From NCBI GenBank assembly GCA_009602725.1, contig WELB01000004.1:438211-466926 (forward strand): a stretch of DNA of 28,716 nt. The letters run 5' to 3'. The DNA comes from Spirogloea muscicola. Its lineage: Eukaryota > Streptophyta > Zygnematophyceae > Spirogloeales > Spirogloeaceae. Below, piece after piece: positions 12,221 through 23,456 of the stretch; within the stretch, counting starts at the first letter, position 1, and each line of letters starts with the position of its first letter. Position numbers and translations under genes: made by a program. The notes below the pieces were generated by a model. It had not been told where the DNA came from. It made no database searches and saw only the letters and a list, made by a program, of their open reading frames with translations.

Positions 12221-12537
12221 TTCGTGTTTACGGAGACCTTAGATTCGCTGAAGTGCAGAAGTGAAAGATGATAGAAAATGCATGCAGGGTTGCTACAGAC
12301 CCTCCGTAATATTGAAGCAAACGACTGTTGTGACGATCAGACGAAGCCCCCACACAAAAGGAGTGCTGATGATACAAACCCATGACTTAGCATAAGTTAC
12401 TGTCTTCATTCCCTCAAAACTGAGGCTAAACATGCCAAGAGTCACATATTTCATGTGTGCCACTGAACAATAAGCAATCATCTTATCAAGTCAATCTGTC
12501 TTATGGTCTCCAGCAGGGACGCAAAGTGCCACCAACA

Positions 12538-14987
12538 TCAGTGCCAACTGTCCAGGTACTCATGAATGCAGCTAATGAGCGCTACCAGTGCAACCTGAAC
12601 AGCACATGGAGCAGAGAAGTGACTACAGAAGGGGATCAAATTATATATACCCGGATAAAACGATATGTCAACTTGCAAAAGACCATCGTGCTGCAGGGCA
12701 ATTGCCTGTGTGCTCTGTGCAGTTGAAGCTCTACTCCAGAGGTACTGCCCGCTAAAATGCCCCAATTTTTCTGAGCAATTGACCTGGCACTGTCTAGGAG
12801 GGTGAGGGAGGCTTATGAGACCACGACTGATGGTAACCAGTATCTACCACTGTTAGCTTGACAAGCAACTGAACGACTCTAACTTCAGATCATTGTATGG
12901 AGCTCGGCAAGACAGGCAGCGACGGGTATGAGTTCCTTACATCCGTTCGCAGAGGCCGCAAGCCGAGTGTCACACTGCTGAAGCCCGCTGCTGCCAGCAA
13001 CTCCAGCTCAGGCGAGCACCAGCCGCCCTCTGGCCCCACAGCCAGGAGTACGTCGGGCAGCCGCTTCGACTCGTCCACCGCCGCTGGTCCTGGCACAGTC
13101 TCTGCATGCAGGACCACCGAGGCCTCAACTGCTATCTGGGGCTCCTCGAGGTGCAGCAGTGCCTTGTGTGAGACTGATGCCGATCTTGCTTAGCATTACT
13201 GTGCCTGGAGCCAGCCTCGTTCTGGAAGGACCCTTCTTGACCATCTTTCCACTAATCTGTGCCCATTGTTGCCAGCTCAATCAGTGGCACTTCAGAAGGC
13301 CTCTCACTAGCCTCTGCAGGGTCAAGGCTGCACTTGCGAAACTCCACAGGCTGCCCCACCTGCTTCCTCCGAGAGTACCCCTTGTCGGAGAACATCAGAG
13401 AGCCTGGCGGACCAGCTCGGATGGGCCAAGAGCTTGATGGTCGCCGCAGACAGCGGGGCTGGAGTCACATCAGTCTCCCCTCCACATATCCTGTGGCCCC
13501 CTTGCCACTGCGGTATACGAAAGAGCAAACGCAAATTCAAGCGGTTGGTTGACCAAGAGCAACCCCAAGCCGGAACCCAGCATTGGCAACTGGTCCTTTC
13601 ATATACCCTGCATTGCAAGGCAACCCCTAATGTACAGGCCCGTCACAAGGTCGCTGATCTACATTGGGACCAAACACAATTGACGAATTTGAAAATGTGG
13701 CTTCACTTGACACGGCCAAGCAGACATGGAAAGGGCAAGCAAGCCTACCCCCGAGGTAGTCAGTGAGCGAACAACAGCAGCTAGTCGCATGTGCACGCTG
13801 ACCTCCGGCAGCCAGGTGTCGCCCACCTGAGCTGCACGCGCCCTTCTAGCCGACTGCTCATCAGAGTCCTTGTATTTCTTGCAGCGTCGAGGATAGAAAT
13901 GCAAGCCTGCTCTGTGGACATGTGAATAGAACGCCACCTCCACAGACGAGGCTTCAATCCATTGCATCCATGCTGGAGCTATAGACCTCGACCATAAATT
14001 GAGACCTTGGGATACACCCATTGTCGTATCTGCTAAGGCACACTTGACATCATTCCTTGACCCCTTCTCCTCTGCTCTTCATCTGCAGGTTGGATTGCAT
14101 GTCGATTTTGCACTGCCCGTACATCATCACTTGTCAGAGCAAGAGAGCATGGGGATTTATGCGGCGTCTTGCCTGCTCCATGCCGTGCAGGAGCTCTGCA
14201 CGCACGATGGCCGGTGCGAGGCTCGCAGAGTCGAAGTAGAATCGCTCCACCCGCACTGCGCCGCACACCATAATCCTGGCTAAGCCGAGCTGCCCGAGCG
14301 CCGACCTGATGGCGCGCATGGCCGTCAGCAAGTCAGAGACCAACACTCAGCAGCACTCGTGGCAGAAGAGGTCAAAGTCAGCTCAATGAAGCCTGCAAGC
14401 AGATGGGCTTCAACTCCCAGACAGAGAAGAGGGCCTTGCTGGTCCACTTCTGCTGTCATGGGTCAGCTGCGAGGTAAGAGGTGGGCTACTGTGCACGAGT
14501 GTTCCACTTGCAAGGCACCGGAGGTGTGGTTAGCCATGAGGGTCGGAAGGCGGGCAGGAGTGCCAGGGTCTTGACGAGGGGCTCAGAACTCGACTCAGGG
14601 TTTAACACATCTGAAGTTCAGGCTCGATCCCTGAGCCCTGCGCCAAACCCTGGATCCGATCTGAGGGGGCGAGGGCGGCCACACCCACCAGAGGCGGCGC
14701 ATCTGCTTGGGCCGCGGCATGGCCAGCAGGAGGCTGACGCGCGGCGGCGCCGGCGGCGGGCCCCACGCCTCGACGCGCAGCGCCAGCCCCCCGTCAGCCG
14801 GCGCCGGCAGTACCTGCAAGGCGCAAGCCGAGGCCGGTGAGACGCCTCTTCTAGGGGTTTAGGGGTTCAGGGTTTAAGGAATTAAGGTTTGGGGTTGAGG
14901 GCTCAGGGCCGCCTGCGCCGGCGTCGCGCTCACCGTGGCGCTGCCGGGGCGGCCGCCGACGACCCCGACGCGGAGCGCGTCGCCGGG
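12538..14987 (-). CDS. rsmE: RsmE-family 16S rRNA m3U methyltransferase (5' end in gap)
   Basis: RsmE enzymes are SPOUT (trefoil-knot) methyltransferases that methylate N3 of a uridine in small-subunit rRNA (U1498 in E. coli) with S-adenosylmethionine. In a green alga this would act in chloroplast or mitochondrion. Exons on the minus strand are 14987-14934 (partial), 14813-14689, 14305-14173, 13826-13749, 13507-13360, 13173-12941 and 12594-12538. All phases agree and about 275 residues are visible. The N-terminal PUA-like part ends PGDALRVGVVGG. The core shows MPRPKQMRRLW, GLARIMVCGAVRVERFYF, the SAM-binding loop LLAVGPEGGW, LGLRPLRTD, and VALVALISCIHEYL as last helix. The start codon and any transit peptide fall in the gap. 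The exon pair 13749/13507 is the least certain join. The intron at 13827-14172 has a GC donor. The gene is divergent from Deg7. Confidence 0.86.
13827..14172 (-). other. GC-AG intron in the RsmE-like gene
   Basis: On the minus strand the exon ends GAGCAG and the intron begins GCAAGA, a near-consensus GC-type donor. The acceptor GCTCAG precedes GTGGGCGACACC, so the protein reads GMEQ-VGDTWLPEVSV as the family expects. No GT in frame is available before a stop codon. Confidence 0.75.
14851..14910. repeat. Degenerate plant-telomere-like tract in an RsmE intron
   Basis: The plus strand reads CTAGGGGTTTAGGGG, TTCAGGGTTTAAGG, AATTAAGGTTTGGGG, GTTGAGGGCTCAGGG in succession. These resemble diverged TTTAGGG units. 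The tract fills half of the 120-nt intron 14814-14933. Confidence 0.6.
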
Positions 14988-15110
<123 letters not shown>

Positions 15111-15693
15111 NNNNNNNNNNNNNNNNNNNNNNNNNNNNNNNNNNNNNNNNNNNNNNNNNNNNNNNNNNNNNNNNNNNNNNNNNNNNNNNNNNNNNNNNNN
15201 NNNNNNNNNNNNNNNNNNNNNNNNNNNNNNNNNNNNNNNNNNNNNNNNNNNNNNNNNNNNNNNNNNNNNNNNNNNNNNNNNNNNNNNNNNNNNNNNNNNN
15301 NNNNNNNNNNNNNNNNNNNNNNNNNNNNNNNNNNNNNNNNNNNNNNNNNNNNNNNNNNNNNNNNNNNNNNNNNNNNNNNNNNNNNNNNNNNNNNNNNNNN
15401 NNNNNNNNNNNNNNNNNNNNNNNNNNNNNNNNNNNNNNNNNNNNNNNNNNNNNNNNNNNNNNNNNNNNNNNNNNNNNNNNNNNNNNNNNNNNNNNNNNNN
15501 NNNNNNNNNNNNNNNNNNNNNNNNNNNNNNNNNNNNNNNNNNNNNNNNNNNNNNNNNNNNNNNNNNNNNNNNNNNNNNNNNNNNNNNNNNNNNNNNNNNN
15601 NNNNNNNNNNNNNNNNNNNNNNNNNNNNNNNNNNNNNNNNNNNNNNNNNNNNNNNNNNNNNNNNNNNNNNNNNNNNNNNNNNNNNNNNNNNNN
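15111..15693. other. Assembly gap (583 N)
   Basis: Undetermined bases. The gap removes the 5' ends of two divergent genes, the RsmE-like methyltransferase (minus) and the Deg7-like protease (plus), and presumably the promoter region between them. Confidence 0.99.
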
Positions 15694-15694
15694 G

Positions 15695-18600
15695 GCGGAT
15701 GGGTGGCGGCGGGCGCTGGCGCGCGTGGTGCCGGCGGTGGTGGTGCTGCGGGTGACGGCGGTGCGGGCGTTCGACGGCGAGGGCGCGGGGTCGGCGCACG
15801 CGACGGGGTTCGTGGTGGACAAGCGCCGCGGCCTGCTGCTGACCAACCGGCACGTCGCGCGGCCGGGCCCCGCCGTCGCGGAGGCCACGTTCGTGGACCG
15901 CGAGGAGGCCCCAGCGGCGCCGCTCTACCGCGACCCCGTCCACGACTTCGCCTTCCTGCGCTTCGACCCCGCCGCCGTCCACTTCCTGGCCTTCGACGCC
16001 ATCCCGCTGGCGCCCGCCGCCGCCGCCGTCGGCCTGGAGGTGCGCGTCGTCGGCAACGACAGCGGCGAGAAGGTGTCCATCCTCGCCGGCACGCTCGCCC
16101 GCCTCGACCGCGACGCCCCCCACTACCGCAAGGACGGGTACAACGACTTCAACACCTTCTACATGCAGGCCGCGTCGGGGACCAAGGGCGGCTCCTCCGG
16201 CTCCCCCGTCGTCGACGTCCACGGCCGCGCCGTCGCCCTCAACGCCGGCAGGTGCCCCTCCTCTCGCTCCCCTGCCTCTTGCGCGCCCTGCCCTCTCTGG
16301 CTGCGCGGCTGCCATGGCGACTGACCGCGGCCTCGGCGCCTCTCGCTCCCCCATCGGACTTGGGACAGCAAGTCGTCGAGCGCGTCGGCCTTCTTCCTGC
16401 CGCTGGAGCGCGTCGTGCGCGCCCTGGAGCTGCTCCAAGCCTCCATGGACGAGCGAGAGATGGGCGGCGGACCGTGGGCGCCGGTGGTCATCCCACGCGG
16501 CACGCTGCAGGCCACGCTGCTGCACAAGGGGTTCGACGAGACGCGGCGCCTCGGGCTGCGCCACGAGGTGGAGGAGGCCGTGCGCGCCGAGACGGGGGGC
16601 GCGGAGGTCGGCATGCTTGTTGTCGACTCTGTGGTCCCCAATGGCCCTGCGCACGGCCGGCTAGAGCCCGGCGACGTCCTCGTGCGCGTCAACGGCAAGG
16701 TGGGCCCCCTTGCTCATCTTGCCGCTGCCACCGATGCCGCCGTCCAGTCTACATCCCTCCAGGGCGGGAGCACATTTTTGCTGTGCTCTCCCCTCCATCC
16801 TCCTCCCTCCTGGCCCTCGTCTCCTCTCTCTTTCCTGCCTCCTAGTAGCTCTCCCCCTCCTCCCTCCTCCCTCCTCCCTCCTACCTGCCTCCTGCCGTCC
16901 GCCTCCTTGCCCCCTCGTCCTGCCACCTCCCTCCTCCAACCTCCTCCTCATTGTCTGAGAGTCAAACAGACCTTATAGCCAGAAACCAGCTTGGGCTTTG
17001 CTCACCAATCACCTGTCAGCGGCGCCCGTGATGCAGGTCACGACGAGTTTCTTGAAGCTGGAGGAGGTGCTGGATTGGCGTGTGGGCAGCGAGGTGGCTT
17101 TGGAGGTGGACCGTGGCGGCACACCCATCGCGCTGGCGGTTGCAGTGCAGGACCTGCACACTGTCACGCCGGCGCTGTTCCTGGAGCTTGCTGGCGGCGT
17201 GCTGCACGCCCTGTCGTACCAGCAGGCGCGCAACTTCCGCTTTGCCACGGGGGCTGGCGCCGGCGGCGTGTATGTTGCAGAGCCGGGCTACGCTCTTGCA
17301 CGTGCTGGCGTGCCAAAGCATGCGCTGCTTACGCGCCTTGCCGGGTTGCCGACTCCAGACCTCGCGACGCTGCATGCAGCACTGGCGGACCTGCGGCCTG
17401 GCGCTCGTGTGCCGCTTGAGTACCGCACCGCAGTTGACCGCCACAGGTCCAAGTCGGCGCTGCTCACCATCGACCGCCACGAGTGGCACGCGCCGCCGGA
17501 AGTGTACGAGCGTGACGATGGCACTGGCCTCTGGAACGTGCGCCCCGCAAGTCATGCACTGGCTTCTGGCGAGGTGGGGCGGGAGGAGGGAGAAGGAGGG
17601 AACAGTGAGAAGAAGAGGAGTGTGGTCGAGGACGAGGGAGGCAATCTTGCGGTCGCTGCTGTGCCGAGCTCCGCCCCACTTGCCGCCACTGTCGAAGACG
17701 TGGACTCGGCAGCGTTGGATGGCTGCGACAGCGATGATCTCAGGCGGCAGCCTGCCAGCAGAAGCCATGGCGGAGATGGGAGCGTCAGCGGGCGGAACTT
17801 GCCGTCCCTTGCCGAGCATGTGGTGGAAGCTGCGCTCGTGATGCTGGAGGTTGGCTGCTCCATGGACCGTGATATGCACCTTGACTGAGACCTTGTGATC
17901 TTCTTAGACTTGACCTCCATCAACACAAAGAGTCAATCTTAGACTTCAAGCCCTGACCTTCCTCCATTGCATCTTGAGATTGTGGTGGCTTCTATGTTGC
18001 TGTGCAGGTGCACATCCCGCCCACAGCGATGCTGGACGGCGTGCACTCGCAGCACTTCTTCGGCACGGGCGTTGTGGTCCATCACGACCCAAGCGATGGA
18101 CTAGGTATCGTCGCTGTGGACCGCAACACCGTTGCCGTGTCAGCTGGAGACGTCGTGCTCTCCTTCGCCGCCTACCCTGCTGAGGTTCCTGGCGAGGTGC
18201 CGCGCAGCCCTGACTCGCCCCCAAACCCAGTCCTGACCCTTACCATCAGCACAGATTCATACGAGTGCTAAACCCTGGCTGTCAGTTCGAGCCCATACTT
18301 CACTACCGGCCCTTCCCTTACTTACCCTGAGATTACAGGTCATAGACAGGAGTTGGGATTTGGTTCTCATCTGTACTTGAAGAGCCTGGGCTTCTTGCCA
18401 GGCTGCGCCTCTCGTTTCCACGCAAATGCTTGCGTTCGCTATGTGCGTGCAGGTGGTGTTTCTGCATCCTCTCCACAACTTCGCATTCGTCGCCTATGAC
18501 CCTGCGGCACTTGGCTCTGCGGGCGCTGCGACCGTTAAGGCTGCAGTATTGCGGCCAGGTATGTCAGTATGCCCCAGGGCCCCTGCCAGCTGCTGCGCTT

Positions 18601-20849
18601 TGTCTGCGGCGCTTGTGTGGGCACTCATATGCGGCTACTGCCCACGTTGCCACTGGCCCTGCAGAGCCGCCGCTGAGCCGCGGCGAGGTGGTCAACTTGG
18701 TCGGGCTAAGCCGCAGCCTGCAGGCGACGTCACGCAAGTCTGTTGTCACCAACGCCTGCGCCGCCCCAGCAGTCGGCGCCGCTGACTGCCCCCGCTACTG
18801 TGCCATGAACATTGAGGTCATCGAGCTCGATACAGGTCCGCTTGCTCCACCTGCGCACGCTTTCATGAATGTTACCCCATAGCCAGCGCCTGGTGCTCTG
18901 CAGCCCGATCCTGATGCGTGCTGCGGCAGACTTTGGGCACACATTCTCCGGTGTGCTGGCCGATGATGAAGGCTGCGTTCAAGGCCTCTGGGCCAGCTTC
19001 TCAACACAGGTGTGCGAGCAGAAGTGCCGAGTCACTCAAGCACTTCATCTGTAACACACAAAACACTTCAATGGAACCTCCTCAGCACAGATCCTTAGCT
19101 GGGCACAGCCGTGAATTGGTTCCGGCCGTCTGACCAGTGGTGTGTCTTCGTCTGTAGATGAAATATACGGATGGCAGCGCGCCTGAGGACCACCAGTTTG
19201 TGCGGGGGATTGGTGTGCGCAGCATCCTGGCTTTTCTCTCCACCATCGTGGCGGGGCGCCGCAACAGCGGGCAGTCGCCCACGGACGGGCCAAAGCTTGC
19301 CATCCTTGGACGGCTCACCCGCATGCCACTCGTCCTCCTCCTGGAAGCGGAGCTCCAGCCAACGCTGCTTTCCAAGGCCCGGAGCTTCGGCCTGTCCGAG
19401 GCCTGGGTGCAGGTGCCACCTCTAGGCAGCTCACATCAGTCACCAAATCTCAGTGCTTGTATTGAAGACCTGCATGCATGCTGTTATTAGAATGTCAGTC
19501 TTACCTTTTACCACTGCCACTCATAAAGCAGAATACTGAGCTGCAGCAGAGTTGTCTCTTGTCGGGGCTGCTTGGTCAAGTCTACAAGTCGACCAACATC
19601 AGCTTACATGTGCTCATGCCCATGCGCAGGCGCTGGCCCGAAAGGACCCTCTGCGGAGGCAGGTCCTGCGGGTGAAGGGTTGCTTCGCTGGCGGCAAAGC
19701 CAGGAGCGTACTTGAGGAGGGCGACATGCTCCTGGCCGCCGACACTGTGGGGCCTGTCACGTGTTTCCAGGATGTCGAGGAGGCCTGCGAGGCTGCCGAT
19801 GCTGACCGCAGCATCCATCTGACCATCTTCCGACGCGTACTCATCGCTGCCAATTTTTTTTTCGCTCTTTGATTGGTCTAGAGAACATGCCCGCTTTCCT
19901 CTGAGAGTGGTAATCAAGGTTTGGGAGGCTTCTCACAGGATCTGTTAGCGGATGTTGAAGCACATTGATGCACAGCATGGGTGCTGTGCATCAAATGCAT
20001 ATGCATCAAGGATATTGGTATTCTGGTTGATGGACTCCTCATGTGCACATTCAGATCCTCAACTAGCATCGCTGCAGGGCATAGAAATGGAGCTGAAGGT
20101 GGGGCTGGACGTGCGAGACGGGTTTGGGACAGATCGGCTGGTCAACTGGGCGGGCTGCATGCTGCAGGCGCCCCACCTGGCCGTGCGTGCCATGGGCTTC
20201 CTCCCCGACAATGGCAGCGGCGTCTACATTGGCAGGTCACTTCTGCCACATGTTGTGCATGGGGTCGTCAGTCTCGCTGGCATTTTCTCACTGAATCGTG
20301 CAGCAATGCTTGCTTACAGTGCTGCCACATCTGATAGACCTGGCTACTGTAACAGGTGGTGCCGCGGCAGCCCAGCGCACCGGTATGGTCTCTATGCTCT
20401 CCAATGGATTGTTGAAGTCAATGGGCGGCCCACAAGCGACCTTGACAGCTTCCTGGCAGTTGCCAAGGTCAGCCTGGCCTTCACAGGGGCTGACTAGTGC
20501 CTTGCAGACTGCCCAATGTTCCTTGGCCCCTTCGCCTGCTGTTGTCAATCAGGCCGTGCATTGTGCACTGTGATCTGCTTGTGTTCTGCTGTGTATGCCA
20601 TCTCATGCAGAAGGCGTCTAGCCATCTCCTTCTCAAATGCATGAGTCACCAGCCACTTATCAGTCCCTTTGAATGGACTCCCAGGAGCTGGAGCATGGAG
20701 CCTTCGTGCGTGTGCGCACAGTGCACCTCAATGGGAAGCCCAAGGTGCTGACGCTGAAGCAAGACCTCCACTACTGGCCCACATGGGAGTTGTACTTAGA
20801 CCGTCAGACTGCCACATGGCGGCGACGAGTTATTAAAGGCCACTGCTGA
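15695..20849 (+). CDS. DEG7: Deg7/Nma111-type double HtrA serine protease (5' end in gap)
   Basis: This is an HtrA-family serine protease of the large two-module type: plant Deg7 acts in the chloroplast stroma in photosystem II repair, and yeast Nma111 is nuclear. Visible exons are 15695-16251, 16369-16699, 17037-17849, 18008-18196, 18453-18558, 18665-18835, 18930-19009, 19158-19412, 19630-19836, 20078-20235, 20356-20467 and 20685-20849. All phases agree; about 1047 residues are seen against about 1100 for the family. The first module has an intact triad: His in TNRHV (15851-15853), Asp in VHDFAF (15944-15946), Ser in GGSSGSPV (16196-16198). A PDZ follows ([16 protein letters not shown], then [12 protein letters not shown]). 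A charged low-complexity insert lies at about residues 470-550. The second protease-like module has Asn in place of His and Asp (VDRNTV, LHNFAF), as usual for Deg7. The C-terminus ([32 protein letters not shown]) is a strong family signature. Location cannot be read because the N-terminus is missing. Confidence 0.95.
16785..16950 (+). repeat. CTCC-type polypyrimidine tract in Deg7 intron 2
   Basis: About 165 nt of the 337-nt intron 16700-17036 are almost pure C/T on the plus strand, with repeated CCTCCCTC units (for example 16855-16880) and only scattered purines. It is a simple-sequence expansion inside a spliced intron. Confidence 0.85.
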
Positions 20850-21949
20850 GCACAAGCTCACAGTATTGATTCACGTGCAGAAGTACGGTGCCCTCGGTCG
20901 TCTGAAGTGTCTACCAGCTGCTTTGAATGAAGCCCGCCGCTAAGAGTAACCCTGAATGAGTCCCTGATTAACCCCGAACTCCGAGACCCTGGTATGCATG
21001 CCTCTCAGTGGTATACAGCACCACGCATGCATCTGTCGATGATGGTAGTGCCGTAGTTGTGCTCAGGTTGCTTAGAGTTCCTTATCCACCAGCTTGCAAG
21101 TCCCAGAAGACATGGATGGTAGTTTGCGCTTCTTGCAGCTAGCATCGAGCCAGTATCTCGGTAGTACTTTGCACAGGCATGGGTTGTGCTAACAGATCTT
21201 TGATGCACTTTGATGGTTTCCCAACCAAATGCGGTAGAGGCAGTCCTACAGACCCCAGGTGAACGTAGTGCAATCAACATGTAGCTGCTGCACCTCAGTG
21301 AAGACAACCTTAGTTGGTATACATGTATTTGGTGAACTAACATGCTGCACTTTTGTGGAAATATGCCAATGCACAGGTTCAATCATGTCAGGTGGAATAG
21401 TAAATCACAGGCCTGTCTTATCAGTAGCTTAGTACAGTGTCAATTATTCACTGCAAGGCACTACATCACCACCAATGAACTGGCAATGGCTCATGAAGTT
21501 GCCAACAATTTCTTTGGAGAGACATTGCAGCAGGCATTGCTGCTGATGTAGTGCTCTTTCTTTCCTTTATGCACCTTTGGGTAGTGCCATTGCGGGAACA
21601 TATACAAAAGCACTCAAAAGGGAGGCTACTACTGGGCAGCCTACTTGCTTGACGGGGCAGGTCTGGATGGCGCAGAGCAGTGCCAGGCCTGCCAAGTCAA
21701 GCAGCAGAAACTCTACGGAGCGCCATGTGCGAGCAAGGCGATCGGACATGGTGGAGGAGTGAGCCCTCCGCGAGAGTCGTCGGTGTTGCCATCGCTGCTG
21801 CGAGAGATACAATAGCCGCTGCCGCCGCAGCCGCCGCAGCCCCTGAGGCACAAGGCCTTCGTCTCTCTCCCCGGCGAGAAAACAGGGAGAGAGGGGAAGG
21901 CCTTGGCCCTTGGAAGAGCAGATGGGGCTGCGCTTGGAGACCAGTGGGG
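20850..21949. other. Convergent intergenic region, Deg7 and AP2 3' ends
   Basis: No gene recognised. A diverged CCCTAA-like stretch lies at about 20947-20992, a GCC/GCA trinucleotide tract at about 21819-21845, and a strong hairpin at 21852-21904 just after the AP2 stop. The rest shows no open frame with family resemblance. Confidence 0.6.
21852..21904 (-). repeat. Strong hairpin in the AP2 gene 3' region
   Basis: Arm 21852-21871 (AAGGCCTTCGTCTCTCTCCC) pairs with 21885-21904 at 18 of 20 positions plus one G-U, with a 13-nt loop. It begins 46 nt past the AP2 stop codon on the transcribed strand, so it probably lies in the 3'-UTR. Confidence 0.8.
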
Positions 21950-23160
21950 CTAGGCAGAGCCGTCGTCGGAGGAGTCAGCGGGGCCGCTGCCGCCGCCGCT
22001 GCTGCTGCTGTCGACGGGGCCATCAGGTGGTGTACGAGTGTAGTTGGGCGATGGCAGGCCGAGGACGCGCGCCGCCTCCACGCCAGCTTTGATGAGCGCG
22101 TCGGCTGTGGCTGCCGGAAGCACCACCTCTTCATAGCTGCAGGAGGACAAAGTGACAAATCAGATCGTGTTCATGACATCAACACCAGCAAATGCTATGC
22201 TTCACGTAGCCGAGCACAGCCTGGTAGTCCAGATCAGCAGCAAAGATCCTGTATATGTAACCGTTCTCACCTTTCAGGAAAGTTGAGGAAGGCCTTGTCA
22301 CCCCGGAGCATGCGAGCAGCGACATCGTATGCCTTGGCTGCCTCCTCAGCGGAGTCGAAGGACCCAAGCCAGATGCGCGACCGCTTGCGAGGCTCGCGGA
22401 TCTCGGACACCCACTTGCCCCACTTGCGCTGCCGCACGCCCTTGTACCGGCATCCGCCGCTGCCTGGCGAAGGTGACAAGGGGCTCATATCCAGCATCGA
22501 CGGCGCGTCCTCCAACCGCAGGTGCTTGTTGCTCCCAGGCCCGTCCAGGTAGAAGTCTGGCAGGGTCAGCTCTGCGGGCCGCTTGCGGTCGTTGCCTCCG
22601 CCCGCCGCGACTGCTGCCAGGAGGGCGCTTGCGAGGAGTCCGCCGCCGTTGCTGGCCGCGGCTGAGTCCCACTGCCCGCCATTGCCGGCGGCTGTGGCCA
22701 TGCCCAGCAGGGCCTCCTGGAGGTGCTGGAGTTGGAGGAGCTGCTGCTCCTGCTGCTTGCGGCGCTCAAACTCGGCGAGCGTCATGGCGTGCGAGTGCTG
22801 CAGCAGCGCCAGCTGCGCCTCGATCTCCTGCCACTGCCGCTTGCCGCCGGGGGCCGAGGACGGCGTCGGGGCAGGCGTGAACGGCGGCGCCAGGCCCGGC
22901 AGGCCCAGATGCGAGCTCAGCTCCGCGCGGCAGCTCGTGGGGGCCGGCGGAGGCGGCGGCGGCATGGCGTAGCCCGCAGTGCCGTTGGTGCCGCCCATTG
23001 TGCCGAGGATGGACATGAGCTCCTCGGACTTCTTCTTGGCCATGACGTACTCGAGAAGGTCCATGCCGCCGCCGAAGGCCCCGGAGGTGTAGGCGGGACC
23101 GGGGACGGGGCCAGAGCCAGGCAGGGGCCCGAGCGGGGCGCAGCTGGCCAGCATCTCCAT
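21950..23160 (-). CDS. AP2/ERF-domain transcription factor, DREB-like
   Basis: This encodes a nuclear DNA-binding protein with one AP2 domain. Two exons, 23160-22271 and 22136-21950, join in phase (NFPE-SYEEVV) around a 134-nt GT-AG intron and give about 358 aa. The start is the first ATG, giving MEMLASCAP. Residues 237-296 are the AP2 domain: [43 protein letters not shown]. Val and Glu at the two positions separating DREB from ERF types (KWV...REP) suggest the DREB class, which binds DRE/CRT-like GCCGAC elements. Upstream are a Pro-rich stretch, a Gln/Leu-rich probable coiled coil ([19 protein letters not shown]) and Ala/Gly runs. The tail is Ser/Gly/Asp-rich and acidic, a possible activation region. 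The target genes and stimulus are unknown. It is convergent with Deg7. Confidence 0.93.
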
Positions 23161-23425
23161 GACTGGCCGGGGTGCGGGAGGGGGGAGCTCGGACTGTCGC
23201 AGGCCCGTGACGGCAAGTCGACGAGAGCAGAGCAGGCGGTGGGAAAGGCGAGGGGATGATGGGAGAGATGGCGAGAGAAGAGGGGGAAAGGGAGGGTGGG
23301 GGGGGGGGAGGGCCTGCTTGCCCCGCTAAAAGGACATCTGCCTGCCTCGCGGGACAGCGGGGTGGGCAGATGTCGGTTTAGCGAGGCAAGCCCGAGACGG
23401 TAGCGGGGGCGAGGGCCGCGCCGGA

Positions 23426-23456
<31 letters not shown>

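Noticed and set aside
12538-12765. Reading the whole 75-codon minus-strand frame as one exon
   Set aside because: Only the last 18 codons continue the RsmE protein. The upstream part lies within the intron, whose acceptor at 12595 gives the conserved C-terminus.
18285-18293. GTTCGAGCC, resembling a tRNA T-loop
   Set aside because: No acceptor, D or anticodon arms can be built around it; it lies in a Deg7 intron.
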